From contig JAFXTD010000043.1 in the NCBI GenBank assembly GCA_017535925.1, positions 1 to 64,000 on the forward strand: a stretch of DNA of 64,000 nucleotides, given 5' to 3'. This stretch comes from Selenomonadaceae bacterium. GTDB taxonomy: Bacteria > Bacillota > Negativicutes > Selenomonadales > Selenomonadaceae. How positions within the stretch are numbered: position 1 is the stretch's first letter; each line of letters starts with the position of its first letter. The translations under genes were made by a program, and so were the position numbers. Below the pieces are notes generated by a model that was not told the DNA's origin, made no database searches, and saw only the letters and a list, made by a program, of their open reading frames with translations. Below, piece after piece: positions 8,239 through 17,666 of the stretch.

Positions 8239-8324
8239 GAATTAGGAATTAGGAATTAGGAATTGATTGACCACTGACCACTGACCACTGACCACTATAT
8301 TAATTAGGAATGAGGAATTAGGAA
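8234..8324. repeat. Heptamer arrays: TTAGGAA, then GACCACT, then TTAGGAA
   Basis: Four to five TTAGGAA-type heptamers (8234-8263), about four perfect GACCACT units (8267-8297), then another TTAGGAA/TGAGGAA run (8301-8324). They fill the whole hyaD-hisA gap. The last units overlap the hisA start, so the repeat GAGGAATTAGGA serves as its Shine-Dalgarno region. Confidence 0.95.
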
Positions 8325-9043
8325 TGATAATTTTTCCTGCGATAGATTTGCGCGGCGGCAAGTGCGTTCGTCTGATTCAAGGCGACTTCGACAAGGAGAC
8401 CGTTTATTCCGACGACCCGCAAGCAACCGCTCTCAAGTGGCAATCTTTTGGCGCGAAGTTCCTTCACGTTGTCGACTTGGACGGTGCGCGGAAAGGTTCG
8501 CCGCAAAATCTTGACGCCATAAAAAAAATTTTGGATGCCGTTGAAATTCCGATTGAAGTCGGCGGCGGAATTCGTACCCTCGACGACGCGGAAAAAGTTT
8601 TGTCGCTCGGAGTGTGTCGCGTGATTCTCGGAAGTGTTGCCGTCGAAAATATTTCGCTTGTCGAAGAGGCTGTTAAAAATTTCGGCGATAAGATTGTCGT
8701 CGGGATTGACGCTCGCAACGGTTTTGTGGCAGTTCACGGCTGGGAAAAATCAAGCGCGGTTAAAGTCGAGGAGCTTGCAAAAAAAATCGTCGCGGCGGGT
8801 GTCAAGACGATTATTTACACCGATATTTCAAAAGACGGCATGTTGAGCGGCGTCAATGCGGAGACTTTCGCCGAACTGCAAAAAATTTCCGGCGCGCAGA
8901 TTGTTGCTTCGGGCGGCGTGAAAAATCTTGAAGACATTCGCTCACTCAAGGCGGCAAAAATTGCGGGCGTGATTGTCGGCAAAGCGATTTACACCGGCGC
9001 ACTCGATTTGAAATCTGCGATTGAATTAGTCGGTAGCTGTTAG
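8324..9043 (+). CDS. hisA: ProFAR isomerase HisA
   Basis: A TIM-barrel isomerase of histidine biosynthesis (fourth step, ProFAR to PRFAR). It begins MIIFPAIDLRGGKCVRL with catalytic Asp8; VGGGIRTLDDA is the first phosphate-binding loop, YTDISKDGM has the second catalytic Asp, and SGGVKNLEDI is the second phosphate loop. Length is 239 residues, normal. The final codons GGT-AGC-TGT-TAG (Gly-Ser-Cys-stop) lie in a TAACAGC-type repeat, so the repeat supplies the stop codon. hisF follows after 52 bases; hisH is 55 kb away at the other end of the window. Confidence 0.95.
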   Translation: MIIFPAIDLRGGKCVRLIQGDFDKETVYSDDPQATALKWQSFGAKFLHVVDLDGARKGSPQNLDAIKKILDAVEIPIEVGGGIRTLDDAEKVLSLGVCRVILGSVAVENISLVEEAVKNFGDKIVVGIDARNGFVAVHGWEKSSAVKVEELAKKIVAAGVKTIIYTDISKDGMLSGVNAETFAELQKISGAQIVASGGVKNLEDIRSLKAAKIAGVIVGKAIYTGALDLKSAIELVGSC

Positions 9044-9073
9044 AATTCTAACAGCTAACAGCTAACAGCTAAA
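9035..9073. repeat. TAACAGC heptamer array with perfect inverted repeat
   Basis: AGCTGTTAG (9035-9043) and CTAACAGCT (9048-9056) flank AATT as a perfect palindrome, followed by two more TAACAGC units. The left arm overlaps the last codons and stop of hisA. Confidence 0.9.
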
Positions 9074-9095
9074 AATCGACCGAAGGGAGCTTGAC

Positions 9096-9854
9096 ATGCT
9101 TACAAAAAGAATTATCCCTTGCTTGGACGTGAAAGCCGGGCGCGTCGTCAAAGGCACAAATTTTGTCGGACTGCGTGACGCCGGAGACCCCGTCGAACTT
9201 GCCAAACGCTACGACTCGGAGCGGGCTGACGAATTGGTTTTCTTGGACATTACCGCCTCTCACGAAGGACGCGGCACTATGGTCGAAGTCGCCAAAAGTT
9301 GCGCGGCTCAAGTTTTTATTCCGTTCACGGTCGGCGGCGGCATTCGCACGGTCGAAGATATGCGCGTCATGTTGGCGGCGGGCGCAGATAAAATTTCCGT
9401 CAACAGCGCGGCGGTTAAAAATCCTCAACTCATCGAAGACGGCGCAAAAAAATTCGGCAGTCAATGCATCGTGCTTGCAGTCGACGCCAAACGCCGTGAC
9501 GATAGCGGCTGGGAAATTTATGTCAACGGCGGACGCAAGCCCACAGGTCTTGATTGCCTCGATTGGATAAAAAAAGGAGTCGCGCTCGGTGCGGGTGAAA
9601 TTTTATTGACAAGCATGGACGCAGACGGCACAAAGGACGGCTACGACATTGAGTTGACCCGCGCAGTCAGCGAGGCGGTCAATGTTCCCGTGATTGCTTC
9701 GGGCGGCGCAGGCGAACTCAAACATTTTTATGACGTGCTTGTCGACGGCAAGGCGGATGCGGTTTTGGCGGCGTCGGTCTTCCACTACGGCAAGTATACG
9801 ATTCGCCAAGTCAAAGAATATCTTCAAGGGCGCGGCGTCGAAGTAAGATTTTAA
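9096..9854 (+). CDS. hisF: Imidazole glycerol phosphate synthase cyclase subunit HisF
   Basis: The synthase half of IGP synthase turns PRFAR plus ammonia (made by HisH) into IGP and [25 protein letters not shown] has catalytic Asp11, [11 protein letters not shown] and [11 protein letters not shown] are the phosphate loops, and [15 protein letters not shown] has the second catalytic Asp near residue 130. Length 252 is typical. The SD GAAGGGAGCTTG precedes the ATG. The 3' end overlaps the convergent ispA by 4 bases, with no terminator between them. Confidence 0.96.
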   Translation: MLTKRIIPCLDVKAGRVVKGTNFVGLRDAGDPVELAKRYDSERADELVFLDITASHEGRGTMVEVAKSCAAQVFIPFTVGGGIRTVEDMRVMLAAGADKISVNSAAVKNPQLIEDGAKKFGSQCIVLAVDAKRRDDSGWEIYVNGGRKPTGLDCLDWIKKGVALGAGEILLTSMDADGTKDGYDIELTRAVSEAVNVPVIASGGAGELKHFYDVLVDGKADAVLAASVFHYGKYTIRQVKEYLQGRGVEVRF

Positions 9855-10729
9855 TGGTCTCGTGAAATCAAATATTGAACAAGTTCGCGGAGGAAGTCGG
9901 CTTTGGCACCGAAACTTTCCAACGAATTCAAAGCCTCGTCGACAGTCTCTTGAGCAAGACGTTTTGCCTCGTCGAGTGAAGTCAAGCTGACATAAGTCGA
10001 CTTGGCATTTTTTATATCGGAACCCGTCGGCTTGCCCAAAATTTTTTCGTCGCCAGTCACGTCGAGGATGTCGTCGGTTATCTGGAAGGCAAGTCCGAAA
10101 TTTTCTGCGTAGCGTGTGAGGTCGAGTAATTTTTTTTCGGAAGCTTGAGCAAGTATCGCGCCCGAACGAATCGCCGCTTTGAAGAGCGCGCCGGTCTTGC
10201 CCGTGTGCATGAGCTTGAGCGTCGCCAAATCAATTTGAACGCCTTCCGAACGCAAATCAATCGCTTGCCCGCCGACCATGCCTGCCGCGCCCGCCGCCGT
10301 ACTTATCTCTTTTAAAACGGTCAACAAAATTTCGGGAGGCACGTCGCGTTGACGGAGCACGACTTCAAAAGCCAAAGTCAAGAGAGCGTCGCCCGCAAGA
10401 ATCGCCGTTGCCTCGCCGAAAACTTTGTGATTGGTAAGCTTGCCGCGCCGCCGGTCGTCGTTGTCCATTGCCGGCAAGTCGTCGTGAATCAGCGAATAGG
10501 TGTGAATCATTTCCAGCGCATCGGCGACCGTGATAAATTTTTCGCCGCTGCCGCCCGACGCATCCGCTGCCGCCATTAATAAAATCGGTCGCAAACGCTT
10601 GCCGCCCGCCATCAAACTGTATTCCATTGCCCGCATTAAATTTTCGTCGATTGACTTCGTGCGCCGCAATTCTTTAATCAAGTCCGCCTCGACGAACTTA
10701 ACTCTTTGTTTCCACAAGTCTTTAAACAT
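9851..10729 (-). CDS. ispA: Polyprenyl (farnesyl/geranyl) diphosphate synthase
   Basis: A trans-isoprenyl diphosphate synthase joining IPP to allylic diphosphates for undecaprenyl and quinone precursors. [11 protein letters not shown] binds pyrophosphate, [13 protein letters not shown] is the first Asp-rich motif (DDxxD type), and FQITDDILD the second. The short first-motif form and 292 residues fit the IspA (C15) class. The start ATG at 10729 has GGAGGA just upstream, inside the 3' end of ttcA, which it overlaps by 8 bases. It is last in hemB-hemL-rfaE1-ttcA-ispA. Confidence 0.92.
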   Translation of the reverse strand: MFKDLWKQRVKFVEADLIKELRRTKSIDENLMRAMEYSLMAGGKRLRPILLMAAADASGGSGEKFITVADALEMIHTYSLIHDDLPAMDNDDRRRGKLTNHKVFGEATAILAGDALLTLAFEVVLRQRDVPPEILLTVLKEISTAAGAAGMVGGQAIDLRSEGVQIDLATLKLMHTGKTGALFKAAIRSGAILAQASEKKLLDLTRYAENFGLAFQITDDILDVTGDEKILGKPTGSDIKNAKSTYVSLTSLDEAKRLAQETVDEALNSLESFGAKADFLRELVQYLISRDH

Positions 10730-11522
10730 TAAAAGTTCCTCCAAATTTCAGCGCGAAATAATTTTTACGCATTTGCTCACGAGTTTTTGGCGCGTCCCAC
10801 AGTTCGCCGATTGAATTTTTCCGCATGGCAGACGCCAAGTGATTGAACAGGTCGGGAAAATTTTTTTCCAAGTCGCCGATAAGATTTTTTATCTGCTGAC
10901 GATTGGTCGCGCCGTCGAAGGGGCAAGGCGATTTCAAAACATCAAAGCCGCTCCTCGACACGAATTTTTTTATTTCGGATTCGCGAACGTAAACCAGCGG
11001 GCGAATCACGGTGAGGCTTGTCCTGTCCAAAAAAGTCTTCGGCTGAAAAGTCGTGAGCTGCCCGCTTGAAAGCAAACTCATGAAAAAAGTTTCAACGGCG
11101 TCGTCGAGATGATGAGCGTAGGCAATTTTGTTCGCGCCGATTTCATTTGCAACGCGATTGACGACGGCGCGGCGGAAGTAGGCGCAAGTGTAGCACGGGC
11201 TTTTATTTTTTTTGTCGTGAATCAAGCCGGCAATGTCGACTTCGCGGGACGTGTGCTCAATGCCCAGCTCGTTGCAAAAATTTTTGACGCGGGAAATTTT
11301 TTCGCCGAAGTCCTCCGTAAATTTCGGATTGATTGTCAGCGCAGTCAAGTCGAAATTTTTTTTTGCGCGTTGTTTCAAAGTCGCAAGGGCGTAAGTCAAA
11401 AGCAAGCTGTCCTTGCCGCCCGACACGCCGATTAAAATTTTGTCGCCGTCGTCAATCAAATCGAATTCAACGACTGCGCGAACAACCTTGCTGAAAATTA
11501 TTTGCGGCAGTTCATAACGCAT
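10722..11522 (-). CDS. ttcA: TtcA-family tRNA thiolation protein
   Basis: A PP-loop ATPase of the TtcA/TtuA group, which puts sulfur on tRNA (2-thiocytidine 32 in E. coli). GVSGGKDSLLL is the PP-loop, SPCYTCAYFRR the first CxxC pair, and SPCPFDGATNR the later Cys site; together they ligate the [4Fe-4S] cluster. AYAHHLDDAVETFF is the HxxDD region. At 266 residues it is slightly shorter than E. coli TtcA. The start overlaps the rfaE1 stop by 11 bases. Distinguishing TtcA from related TilS-like Fe-S proteins would need a tree, but the CxxC spacing favours TtcA. Confidence 0.88.
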   Translation of the reverse strand: MRYELPQIIFSKVVRAVVEFDLIDDGDKILIGVSGGKDSLLLTYALATLKQRAKKNFDLTALTINPKFTEDFGEKISRVKNFCNELGIEHTSREVDIAGLIHDKKNKSPCYTCAYFRRAVVNRVANEIGANKIAYAHHLDDAVETFFMSLLSSGQLTTFQPKTFLDRTSLTVIRPLVYVRESEIKKFVSRSGFDVLKSPCPFDGATNRQQIKNLIGDLEKNFPDLFNHLASAMRKNSIGELWDAPKTREQMRKNYFALKFGGTFNV

Positions 11523-12480
11523 TTAACAATTCCTCGCGATTGACGGCGTAAGTTCCGACTTTCGCAACGACGACGCCCGCCGCAACGTTTGCAAGATAAG
11601 CCGCCGCCTCCGAATCCAAGCCGCCAGCCAATGCCGCAGCGAAAACCGCAATGACCGTATCGCCCGCGCCGGACACGTCGAAGACCTCTTGAGCACGCGC
11701 CTTGATGTGAGAAATTTTTTCGCCGTCAATCAAACTCAAGCCTTGCGCCGAACGAGTGACGACCAAGCCGCTCAAATTGAATTCGTCGATAACTTTATGC
11801 GCCGCCTCCGAAATCTGATTGTCGACGTTTGAAATTTTTTTCTCAAGGACGGCGTTGAGTTCTTTCAAGTTCGGCGTGATAAAATTTGCGTCGAAATATT
11901 TTTGCCACTTGTCGCCTTTCGGGTCGACGACGACAAATTTTTTTTGCGCACGACTTGCACCGATAATTTCGCGGCAAATTTTTTTCGTGCATAAACCTTT
12001 GCCGTAATCGGAAATAATCACGGCGTCGACAGCGGGCAGGCGTTCAAAAAATTTCTCAAGCAAAATTTTTTCGGTCGCCGCGTCAAGAGTCGAGGCGTCT
12101 TCAAAGTCAAGCCGAATCATTTGTTGGTGACCGCTTATTACACGAATTTTCGTCGTCGTGGGTTTGGAAGTTTCAATCACGCCGGAATAATTCACGCCGA
12201 GTGCTTTCAACTTCTCCAGAAAAATTTCGCCGTGATTGTCCGAGCCGACTTGCCCGATTATCGACGTTTGAACTCCGAGCAAAGCAAGATTGTGCACGAC
12301 GTTTGCCGCGCCGCCCAAAGTCTCTTTGACTTCCAAAACGTGAGCAATCGGCACGGGGGCTTCGGGCGAAATTCTTGTGACTTCGCCGAAATAATATTTG
12401 TCAAGCATCACGTCGCCGACGACAAGCACCTTGCAAGAGGTGAGACCTTCGACGACAAAATTTTTAAGTTCGTCAATCAT
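11512..12480 (-). CDS. rfaE1: D-glycero-beta-D-manno-heptose-7-phosphate kinase (RfaE domain I)
   Basis: A PfkB/ribokinase-family kinase for the LPS heptose pathway. [18 protein letters not shown] is typical of HldE domain 1, [10 protein letters not shown] and [14 protein letters not shown] form the sugar site, VVDPKGD is the acceptor region, and [14 protein letters not shown] holds the anion hole and catalytic Asp. It is 322 residues with no adenylyltransferase domain, so the second HldE activity must be a separate gene. It overlaps hemL by 4 bases (ATGA). With gmhA it argues for a heptose-containing outer membrane. Confidence 0.92.
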   Translation of the reverse strand: MIDELKNFVVEGLTSCKVLVVGDVMLDKYYFGEVTRISPEAPVPIAHVLEVKETLGGAANVVHNLALLGVQTSIIGQVGSDNHGEIFLEKLKALGVNYSGVIETSKPTTTKIRVISGHQQMIRLDFEDASTLDAATEKILLEKFFERLPAVDAVIISDYGKGLCTKKICREIIGASRAQKKFVVVDPKGDKWQKYFDANFITPNLKELNAVLEKKISNVDNQISEAAHKVIDEFNLSGLVVTRSAQGLSLIDGEKISHIKARAQEVFDVSGAGDTVIAVFAAALAGGLDSEAAAYLANVAAGVVVAKVGTYAVNREELLNAL

Positions 12481-13766
12481 TTTAAATCCTCGAATGCTCT
12501 TTCGGCGGCGGATAAAGTTTTGGCAATGTCCTCCTCGCTGTGAGCCGCAGACATGAATAACGTTTCGAATTGAGAAGGCGCGAGGTAAATTCCCTGCTCC
12601 AACATCGCCGCGAAAAATTTTTTGAATTGCGTCTGATTCGCTGCCGCCGCTTCGTCGTAGTTCGTGACTTCGCGTTCGCTGAAAAATATTCCGAACATCG
12701 AGCCGGCTTGAGGCGTTTGAATCGTGACGGAAGATTTTTTCGCCGCCGATTGAATTCCTTCGACAAGCTTTGAGGTCTTCGCCGAAATTTTTTCCGTGAA
12801 ATTTTTATCCTCAAGCAAAATCGTCAGCGTTTCAATTCCGGCAGTCATAGCAAGAGGATTTCCGCTCAAAGTTCCCGCCTGATAAATTCTTCCGTCGGGC
12901 GAAACGTTGCGCATGATTTCTTCGCGACCGCCGTAAGCCGCGCAGGGCAAGCCGCCTCCGATAATTTTTCCCAAACAAGTCAAGTCGGGCGTGATTTGAT
13001 ATTTCTCCTGCGCGCCGCCGAGTGAAACTCTGAAGCCGCACATGACTTCATCGAAAATCAAAAGCGCGCCGAATTTTTTTGTGACTTCACGCAAGCCGCT
13101 CAAGAAATTTTTTTTCGGCAAGACCAAGCCCATATTACCCGCGACGGGTTCGACGATGACCGCCGCAATTTCTTCGCCGCATTGAGCAAAAATTTTTTCG
13201 ACGGCGTCGAGGTCGTTGTAAGGCAAAGTTATCGTGTCTTGAGCAGTGCCGCGCGTGACACCGGGACTTGACGGCTCGCCGAAGGTCGCCGCACCGCTGC
13301 CGGCTTTGACCAAAAGTGAATCGCTGTGACCGTGATAGCAACCGATAAACTTCAAAATTTTTTCGCGCCCCGTGAATCCTCTTGCAACTCTCAACGCACT
13401 CATCGTCGCCTCCGTTCCGGAATTGACCATGCGCATAACTTCCATTGACGGAAAAATTTTATTCACGAGCTTGGCAAGTTTGGTTTCAAGTTCGGTCGGT
13501 GCACCGTAGCTGGTTCCGCGTTCGACGGCTTTTTTCAAAGCGGCAACAACTTTCGGATGAGCATGACCCAAAATCAACGGACCCCACGAGCCTACGAAGT
13601 CAATGTATTCGTTGCCGTCTATGTCGAAAATTTTTGAGCCCGCGCCGTGAGAAATGAACGGCGGATTCGAATCGACACTTGAATAGGAACGCACGGGACT
13701 GTTGACGCCGCCCGGCATAAATTTTTTTGCCTCGTCGAAAGCGGCTGAAGATTTTATTAAGTTCAA
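12477..13766 (-). CDS. hemL: Glutamate-1-semialdehyde 2,1-aminomutase HemL
   Basis: A PLP-dependent class-III aminotransferase of the C5 heme pathway. It makes 5-aminolevulinate from glutamate-1-semialdehyde. [13 protein letters not shown] is the family N-terminus, [16 protein letters not shown] the PLP-phosphate region, [18 protein letters not shown] the ring-stacking Asp region, and [12 protein letters not shown] contains the Schiff-base Lys. Length 429 is standard. The TTG start is preceded by AAAGGAGGAATCAA. hemB lies upstream on the same strand across a gap of heptamer repeats. Confidence 0.95.
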   Translation of the reverse strand: MNLIKSSAAFDEAKKFMPGGVNSPVRSYSSVDSNPPFISHGAGSKIFDIDGNEYIDFVGSWGPLILGHAHPKVVAALKKAVERGTSYGAPTELETKLAKLVNKIFPSMEVMRMVNSGTEATMSALRVARGFTGREKILKFIGCYHGHSDSLLVKAGSGAATFGEPSSPGVTRGTAQDTITLPYNDLDAVEKIFAQCGEEIAAVIVEPVAGNMGLVLPKKNFLSGLREVTKKFGALLIFDEVMCGFRVSLGGAQEKYQITPDLTCLGKIIGGGLPCAAYGGREEIMRNVSPDGRIYQAGTLSGNPLAMTAGIETLTILLEDKNFTEKISAKTSKLVEGIQSAAKKSSVTIQTPQAGSMFGIFFSEREVTNYDEAAAANQTQFKKFFAAMLEQGIYLAPSQFETLFMSAAHSEEDIAKTLSAAERAFEDLK

Positions 13767-13781
13767 ATTGATTCCTCCTTT

Positions 13782-13851
13782 TTAGTGGTTAACTGTTAGC
13801 TGTTAGCTGTTAGAAAAAATTCTGACCACTGACCACTGACCACTGACCACT
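13782..13851. repeat. Heptamer arrays, TAACAGC type and GACCACT type
   Basis: Three to four AGCTGTT units (13782-13813, reverse of TAACAGC) and four perfect GACCACT units (13822-13851). They fill the hemB-hemL gap. The same pair of families also lies near hyaD-hisA and hisA-hisF. Confidence 0.95.
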
Positions 13852-14816
13852 TATCCAATCCACTCGGCAAAGTCAATCGCATGATAAGTTATGATAACGT
13901 CCGCGCCGGCTCGTTTCATTGCCGTCAAATTTTCAATGACGATTCGTTTGTAATCAATCCAACCGTTTTTTGCGGCGGCTTTGACCATTGCATATTCGCC
14001 GCTGACGTTGTAGACCGCAACGGGTCGATTAATTTTTTCGCGAACTTTCGACACGATGTCCAGATAAGCAAGCGCGGGTTTAATCATGATAATGTCCGCG
14101 CCTTCCGCCAAATCCAATTCAACTTCCTTGAGAGCCTCGCGGCTGTTGGCGAAGTCCATTTGATATTGTTTCCTGTCACCGAATTGCGGAGCGGAGTCGG
14201 CGGCGTCTCTGAAAGGTGCGTAATAACCCGAAGAATATTTTACGGCGTAGCTCATGATTGACACGTTGAAAAAATTTTTGTCGTCGAGGGCGTCGCGAAT
14301 GGCGGCAATCCTCCCGTCCATCATATCGGAAGGTGCAACGATATCCGCGCCGGCTTGAGCTTGACTGACAGCAACCTTTTGCAAAAGTTTCAGCGTCTCG
14401 TCGTTGTCGACGTAATGCCCGCAGAGTTTTCCGCAATGCCCGTGGCTTGTGTATTGGCAGAGGCAAACGTCACCGACGATAACGAGTTCGGGCACGGCTT
14501 TTTTTATCGCGGCGATTGCACGTTGAACGGGGCTTTTCATATCCCAAGCGGAAGAGCCGACTTCGTCTTTGTATTCGGGCAAACCGAAGACTTCGACGGC
14601 GGGAATGCCCAGCGTGGAAATTTTTTTTGCAAGCTCGACGGCGTTATCCACCGACAAATGATAACAATCGGGCATGGAAGGAATTTCCTCGCGAACGTTT
14701 TCACCCGCCACGACGAAAATCGGATAAATCAAATCTTTCACGCTTAAAGTTGTCTCGCGAATCATTGAGCGCAAATTTTCATTGAGCCTCAATCTGCGCG
14801 GTCTGAACTTCAACAT
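13851..14816 (-). CDS. hemB: Porphobilinogen synthase HemB
   Basis: Condenses two 5-aminolevulinates into porphobilinogen. CLCQYTSHGHCG carries the Cys ligands of the catalytic zinc site, VSIMSYAVKYSSGYYAPFRDA contains the first active-site Lys, and IMIKPALAYLD the Schiff-base Lys. Length 321 is normal. It is the first gene of the minus-strand block running to ispA. The Cys-rich zinc-type metal site, rather than the Mg-type Asp set, is visible. Confidence 0.96.
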   Translation of the reverse strand: MLKFRPRRLRLNENLRSMIRETTLSVKDLIYPIFVVAGENVREEIPSMPDCYHLSVDNAVELAKKISTLGIPAVEVFGLPEYKDEVGSSAWDMKSPVQRAIAAIKKAVPELVIVGDVCLCQYTSHGHCGKLCGHYVDNDETLKLLQKVAVSQAQAGADIVAPSDMMDGRIAAIRDALDDKNFFNVSIMSYAVKYSSGYYAPFRDAADSAPQFGDRKQYQMDFANSREALKEVELDLAEGADIIMIKPALAYLDIVSKVREKINRPVAVYNVSGEYAMVKAAAKNGWIDYKRIVIENLTAMKRAGADVIITYHAIDFAEWIG

Positions 14817-14865
14817 AAAATCATCTCCTCAATCGAAGTTTATCAATAAATTTTCTAAAGTCAAA

Positions 14866-14901
14866 TGCAAAAAAAATGCGCCGCCTCTTTTGAGACTGCG
14901 C
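14866..14901 (-). terminator. Terminator downstream of the clostripain-like gene
   Basis: Read on the minus strand, GCGCAGTCTC-AAAA-GAGGCGGCGC is followed by A and T8. It lies 31 bases past the protease stop. Confidence 0.75.
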
Positions 14902-14931
14902 AAAAAATTTTATATAACAAATCTCATTACT

Positions 14932-17511
14932 TCACTTTCCAAACTTTTCTTCCATCTGTTCAATTTCTTCTTCAGTAAATTTTTTTTCAAGCATCGTTTC
15001 AAAATGGTCATAAATGCTTTCGTCGTCGTGCAGTATATTGCCGTGTGTGTGAATAACTTTGCCATCACTCAGGGTTATGTCTCCCGGAGGAACCGAAATA
15101 AAAAATTTCGCCTCAGACCAGCCGCTATCGGCACCAATCGGATTGACAAGCTCAAAAATGTAAGCGTAAAGATTATCACGAGAGAGTTGCTTTCTTTCGA
15201 TTGGAATGCTGTTGCCGACTATTTGAAATGAATTGCCCTTGTAAACTTTGATTAAATTATTGACAAGCTTATCGCGCAACTCCGGCGTAATCTCCACATC
15301 TTTAAGCCTAAACAGAACCTCAAAAGGAATATCGAGACCAAGATACAGGGGCGTGATTTGGTCGCCTTCTTTAAGTCCGCGAATCTCACCGTTTACGGCA
15401 CTGCGCGCGAACGAGGCAGAATTCGACAATTTTTTAGCTTCGGGGTCGCTGCCTTCAACAACGGGACGCGCACCTATTATCGTGAACTTTTCACCGGGAT
15501 ATTCGCAACGTACAAGCAAATTATAACCTTTGTCGTTCAACATAATCGGAATGGAGTAAAGTTCCGTGCCGCTGACGATTTCGCCGATTTCGTTTTTCGT
15601 GGTTTCGTCGGAATCTACTTGAAGGTAGAGCGGCTGGTCATCAAGCATAATCCATTTTCCTGTAAACGCGAGGTTTCTGAATTCGCCCGTTTCCCAATTC
15701 GATTCCACTTCAGTATTGCCGCCCAAATATACCATCCTCATAAAAGGATTATCAGCATCACTTTTTTCCAAGGTAACTTGAGCTATCTGACAACGAACGG
15801 CAGCTATTCTATCCATTTGCTCTTGGTTGAGTTTGAGTACCGCGAAGTCATCCTCGTCGATATAAGCCGGCAACTGTTGCAAATCCGAAAAGTCGAAAGG
15901 TCCTCCCGCGATATCTTCAATTGTAAGCGCGTTGAGATTTTTATCGGCATTGACCGAATTGGTATTTAAAGAGGAACTTCTATTCGCAATATAATTTTTT
16001 GTTCCGGTACCTCTACTCACTTGATTCATAAAGCTGTATAACTGTATTTGTGCCTGCGGAGCAAGTCCGTCTTGAGCCAACGCGTTGTAGTCCGACAGAC
16101 CATAAAAACCTACGTCATAATAAGTTGAAAGCCCGCCGCTGCGCAAGCGAGACGAACCCAGCTTTTGGTAAATGACTGCGCCGGTACCGGTATTTTCGCC
16201 ATAAAGAGAATCAATCAAATTTTGACTTGCCTGTTGCAATTTGGGTGAATTCGACATATTTCTTACAACGTAAGCGAAACCTTTCAAATCTGCCATGTGC
16301 AAATCGAAATCTCTCCAACTTGAGGGTGTGTCAGCCTCGCGACTAAGACCGCCGGAGCCATTGTCACTGGATATTCTTGCTTTACCGAGATTACTGACGA
16401 AAGCGTAAGGATTGTCCAATGACTTTGCATAAGCCAAAGCTTCTTGTCCGAAAGCTTCATAAGCTTGCGTTACTTTGGGCATTAAAGAAATGTCGGTAAG
16501 AGCTATCGTTGCGAGGTCTTGAAGGAAGTTAGCGGTGGCGTCGTTCATGTAAGTATCACAGATAACTCTTCCGAAGTCCTCGGCACTCATTCCGGGATTA
16601 TCGGACAAGTCGTTGAGCAACCCGGTATATTCAAACATGACTTTTCCGAAAATTGATTCCTGCGAGCCGACCATATAACGCGCCGTGCCTTCGAGTGCAA
16701 CTGCCGTCTCATAAGTTGAAGTAATGCAGGTGTCAAAAGCAACGACATCGAAAGGCGGGTTTTGAGGTGTATTACCCCAAACATTATAAAAGGCATCGCG
16801 CATTTCTTTCAATGCGAGCATATCACCTCCGCCGAAAGCATCGCTGCAAACGCCCCTCAAACTTCCGCTGCCATGGTCGACGAAAATAAATACACGATGG
16901 ATTTTTTCCGGCTCGTTATAATTATTTTGCTCAAATCTCTTTCCGAACTCCAAAAACTCGACAAGACCTTCGTAAGTATTCATCAAGGTTTTAGGGTCAT
17001 TACTGTTTATGCGAGTAAGCGGCTCAAGAAGTTGCCAATTTTGATTCGCGTCGTAAAGATAACGACCGACCATGCCGTCGTTAGGTTTAAATTTTTCATG
17101 CCCCCAAGTTTCGGTTCCGCCGGCTTGCATAAGAATTTTCACCTTGCCGGAAGATAAATTGGCGGCTTCGACTTCCTTAATACAACGAGTTGCATCGCCC
17201 GGCGGCAATCTGTCCGACTCAATATCGGTGCCGCAGACGTACCAATAGATAAGCCATTCGTCGCCTTTTTCGACAGCCGGCTGTGTGATCGGTTCAATCG
17301 GAGTTGTCGGAGTTGTCGGAGTGGTTGGCGGCTTGACCGGCGGATTTACTTGGGCTTGTGGCGTATCTGAACTGAAAGGCTCAAATACGCGCTCATGAAA
17401 ACCGCCGTCTTGCCCGCTGCCATTGCCGATATCTCGTGCGTCGACTTCAACCAAGCCGAAACAGAGCATGGCAACGAGAATCGACAAGGCAACGCAAGTT
17501 CGCTTAAACAT
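14932..17511 (-). CDS. Secreted clostripain-like (C11) cysteine protease
   Basis: This 859-residue exported protein of the peptidase C11 family cleaves after basic residues in characterised members. The start at 17511 follows GAGGGAGATGATTTT and gives a signal peptide MFKRTCVALSILVAMLCFG...VDA with cleavage near residue 25. A Pro/Thr-rich linker (repeated PTTP) spans about 50-75. The catalytic His is in FIFVDHGSGS and the catalytic Cys in AFDTCITST; a Gly-rich SDAFGGGDML precedes it. The C-terminal ~350 residues are beta-rich and unassigned. It is monocistronic, facing away from dnaE. Substrate and surface or extracellular location are inferred. Confidence 0.88.
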   Translation of the reverse strand: MFKRTCVALSILVAMLCFGLVEVDARDIGNGSGQDGGFHERVFEPFSSDTPQAQVNPPVKPPTTPTTPTTPIEPITQPAVEKGDEWLIYWYVCGTDIESDRLPPGDATRCIKEVEAANLSSGKVKILMQAGGTETWGHEKFKPNDGMVGRYLYDANQNWQLLEPLTRINSNDPKTLMNTYEGLVEFLEFGKRFEQNNYNEPEKIHRVFIFVDHGSGSLRGVCSDAFGGGDMLALKEMRDAFYNVWGNTPQNPPFDVVAFDTCITSTYETAVALEGTARYMVGSQESIFGKVMFEYTGLLNDLSDNPGMSAEDFGRVICDTYMNDATANFLQDLATIALTDISLMPKVTQAYEAFGQEALAYAKSLDNPYAFVSNLGKARISSDNGSGGLSREADTPSSWRDFDLHMADLKGFAYVVRNMSNSPKLQQASQNLIDSLYGENTGTGAVIYQKLGSSRLRSGGLSTYYDVGFYGLSDYNALAQDGLAPQAQIQLYSFMNQVSRGTGTKNYIANRSSSLNTNSVNADKNLNALTIEDIAGGPFDFSDLQQLPAYIDEDDFAVLKLNQEQMDRIAAVRCQIAQVTLEKSDADNPFMRMVYLGGNTEVESNWETGEFRNLAFTGKWIMLDDQPLYLQVDSDETTKNEIGEIVSGTELYSIPIMLNDKGYNLLVRCEYPGEKFTIIGARPVVEGSDPEAKKLSNSASFARSAVNGEIRGLKEGDQITPLYLGLDIPFEVLFRLKDVEITPELRDKLVNNLIKVYKGNSFQIVGNSIPIERKQLSRDNLYAYIFELVNPIGADSGWSEAKFFISVPPGDITLSDGKVIHTHGNILHDDESIYDHFETMLEKKFTEEEIEQMEEKFGK

Positions 17512-17606
17512 AAAATCATCTCCCTCGAAAAAAAATTTTAAGTATCGCTTTAAGCATAATGATAATTGTTTTTTTTTTTTGTCAATTCCGGAGGCAAATA
17601 ATTTTA

Positions 17607-17635
17607 TTGAAGGCGAAGGGCGGCTCTGATATAAT
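17607..17635 (+). promoter_or_regulatory. Predicted sigma-A promoter of dnaE
   Basis: TTGAAG and TATAAT are separated by 17 bases, 31 bases before the dnaE start. A T13 tract (17568-17580) lies just upstream, between the divergent units. Confidence 0.75.
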
Positions 17636-17666
17636 TTCAAAAAATTTTTGCAGGAGGTCGCAACTC

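Noticed and set aside
17559-17666. 36-residue N-terminal extension of DnaE
   Set aside because: It overlaps the predicted promoter; AGGAGG precedes the ATG at 17667, which gives the family N-terminus.
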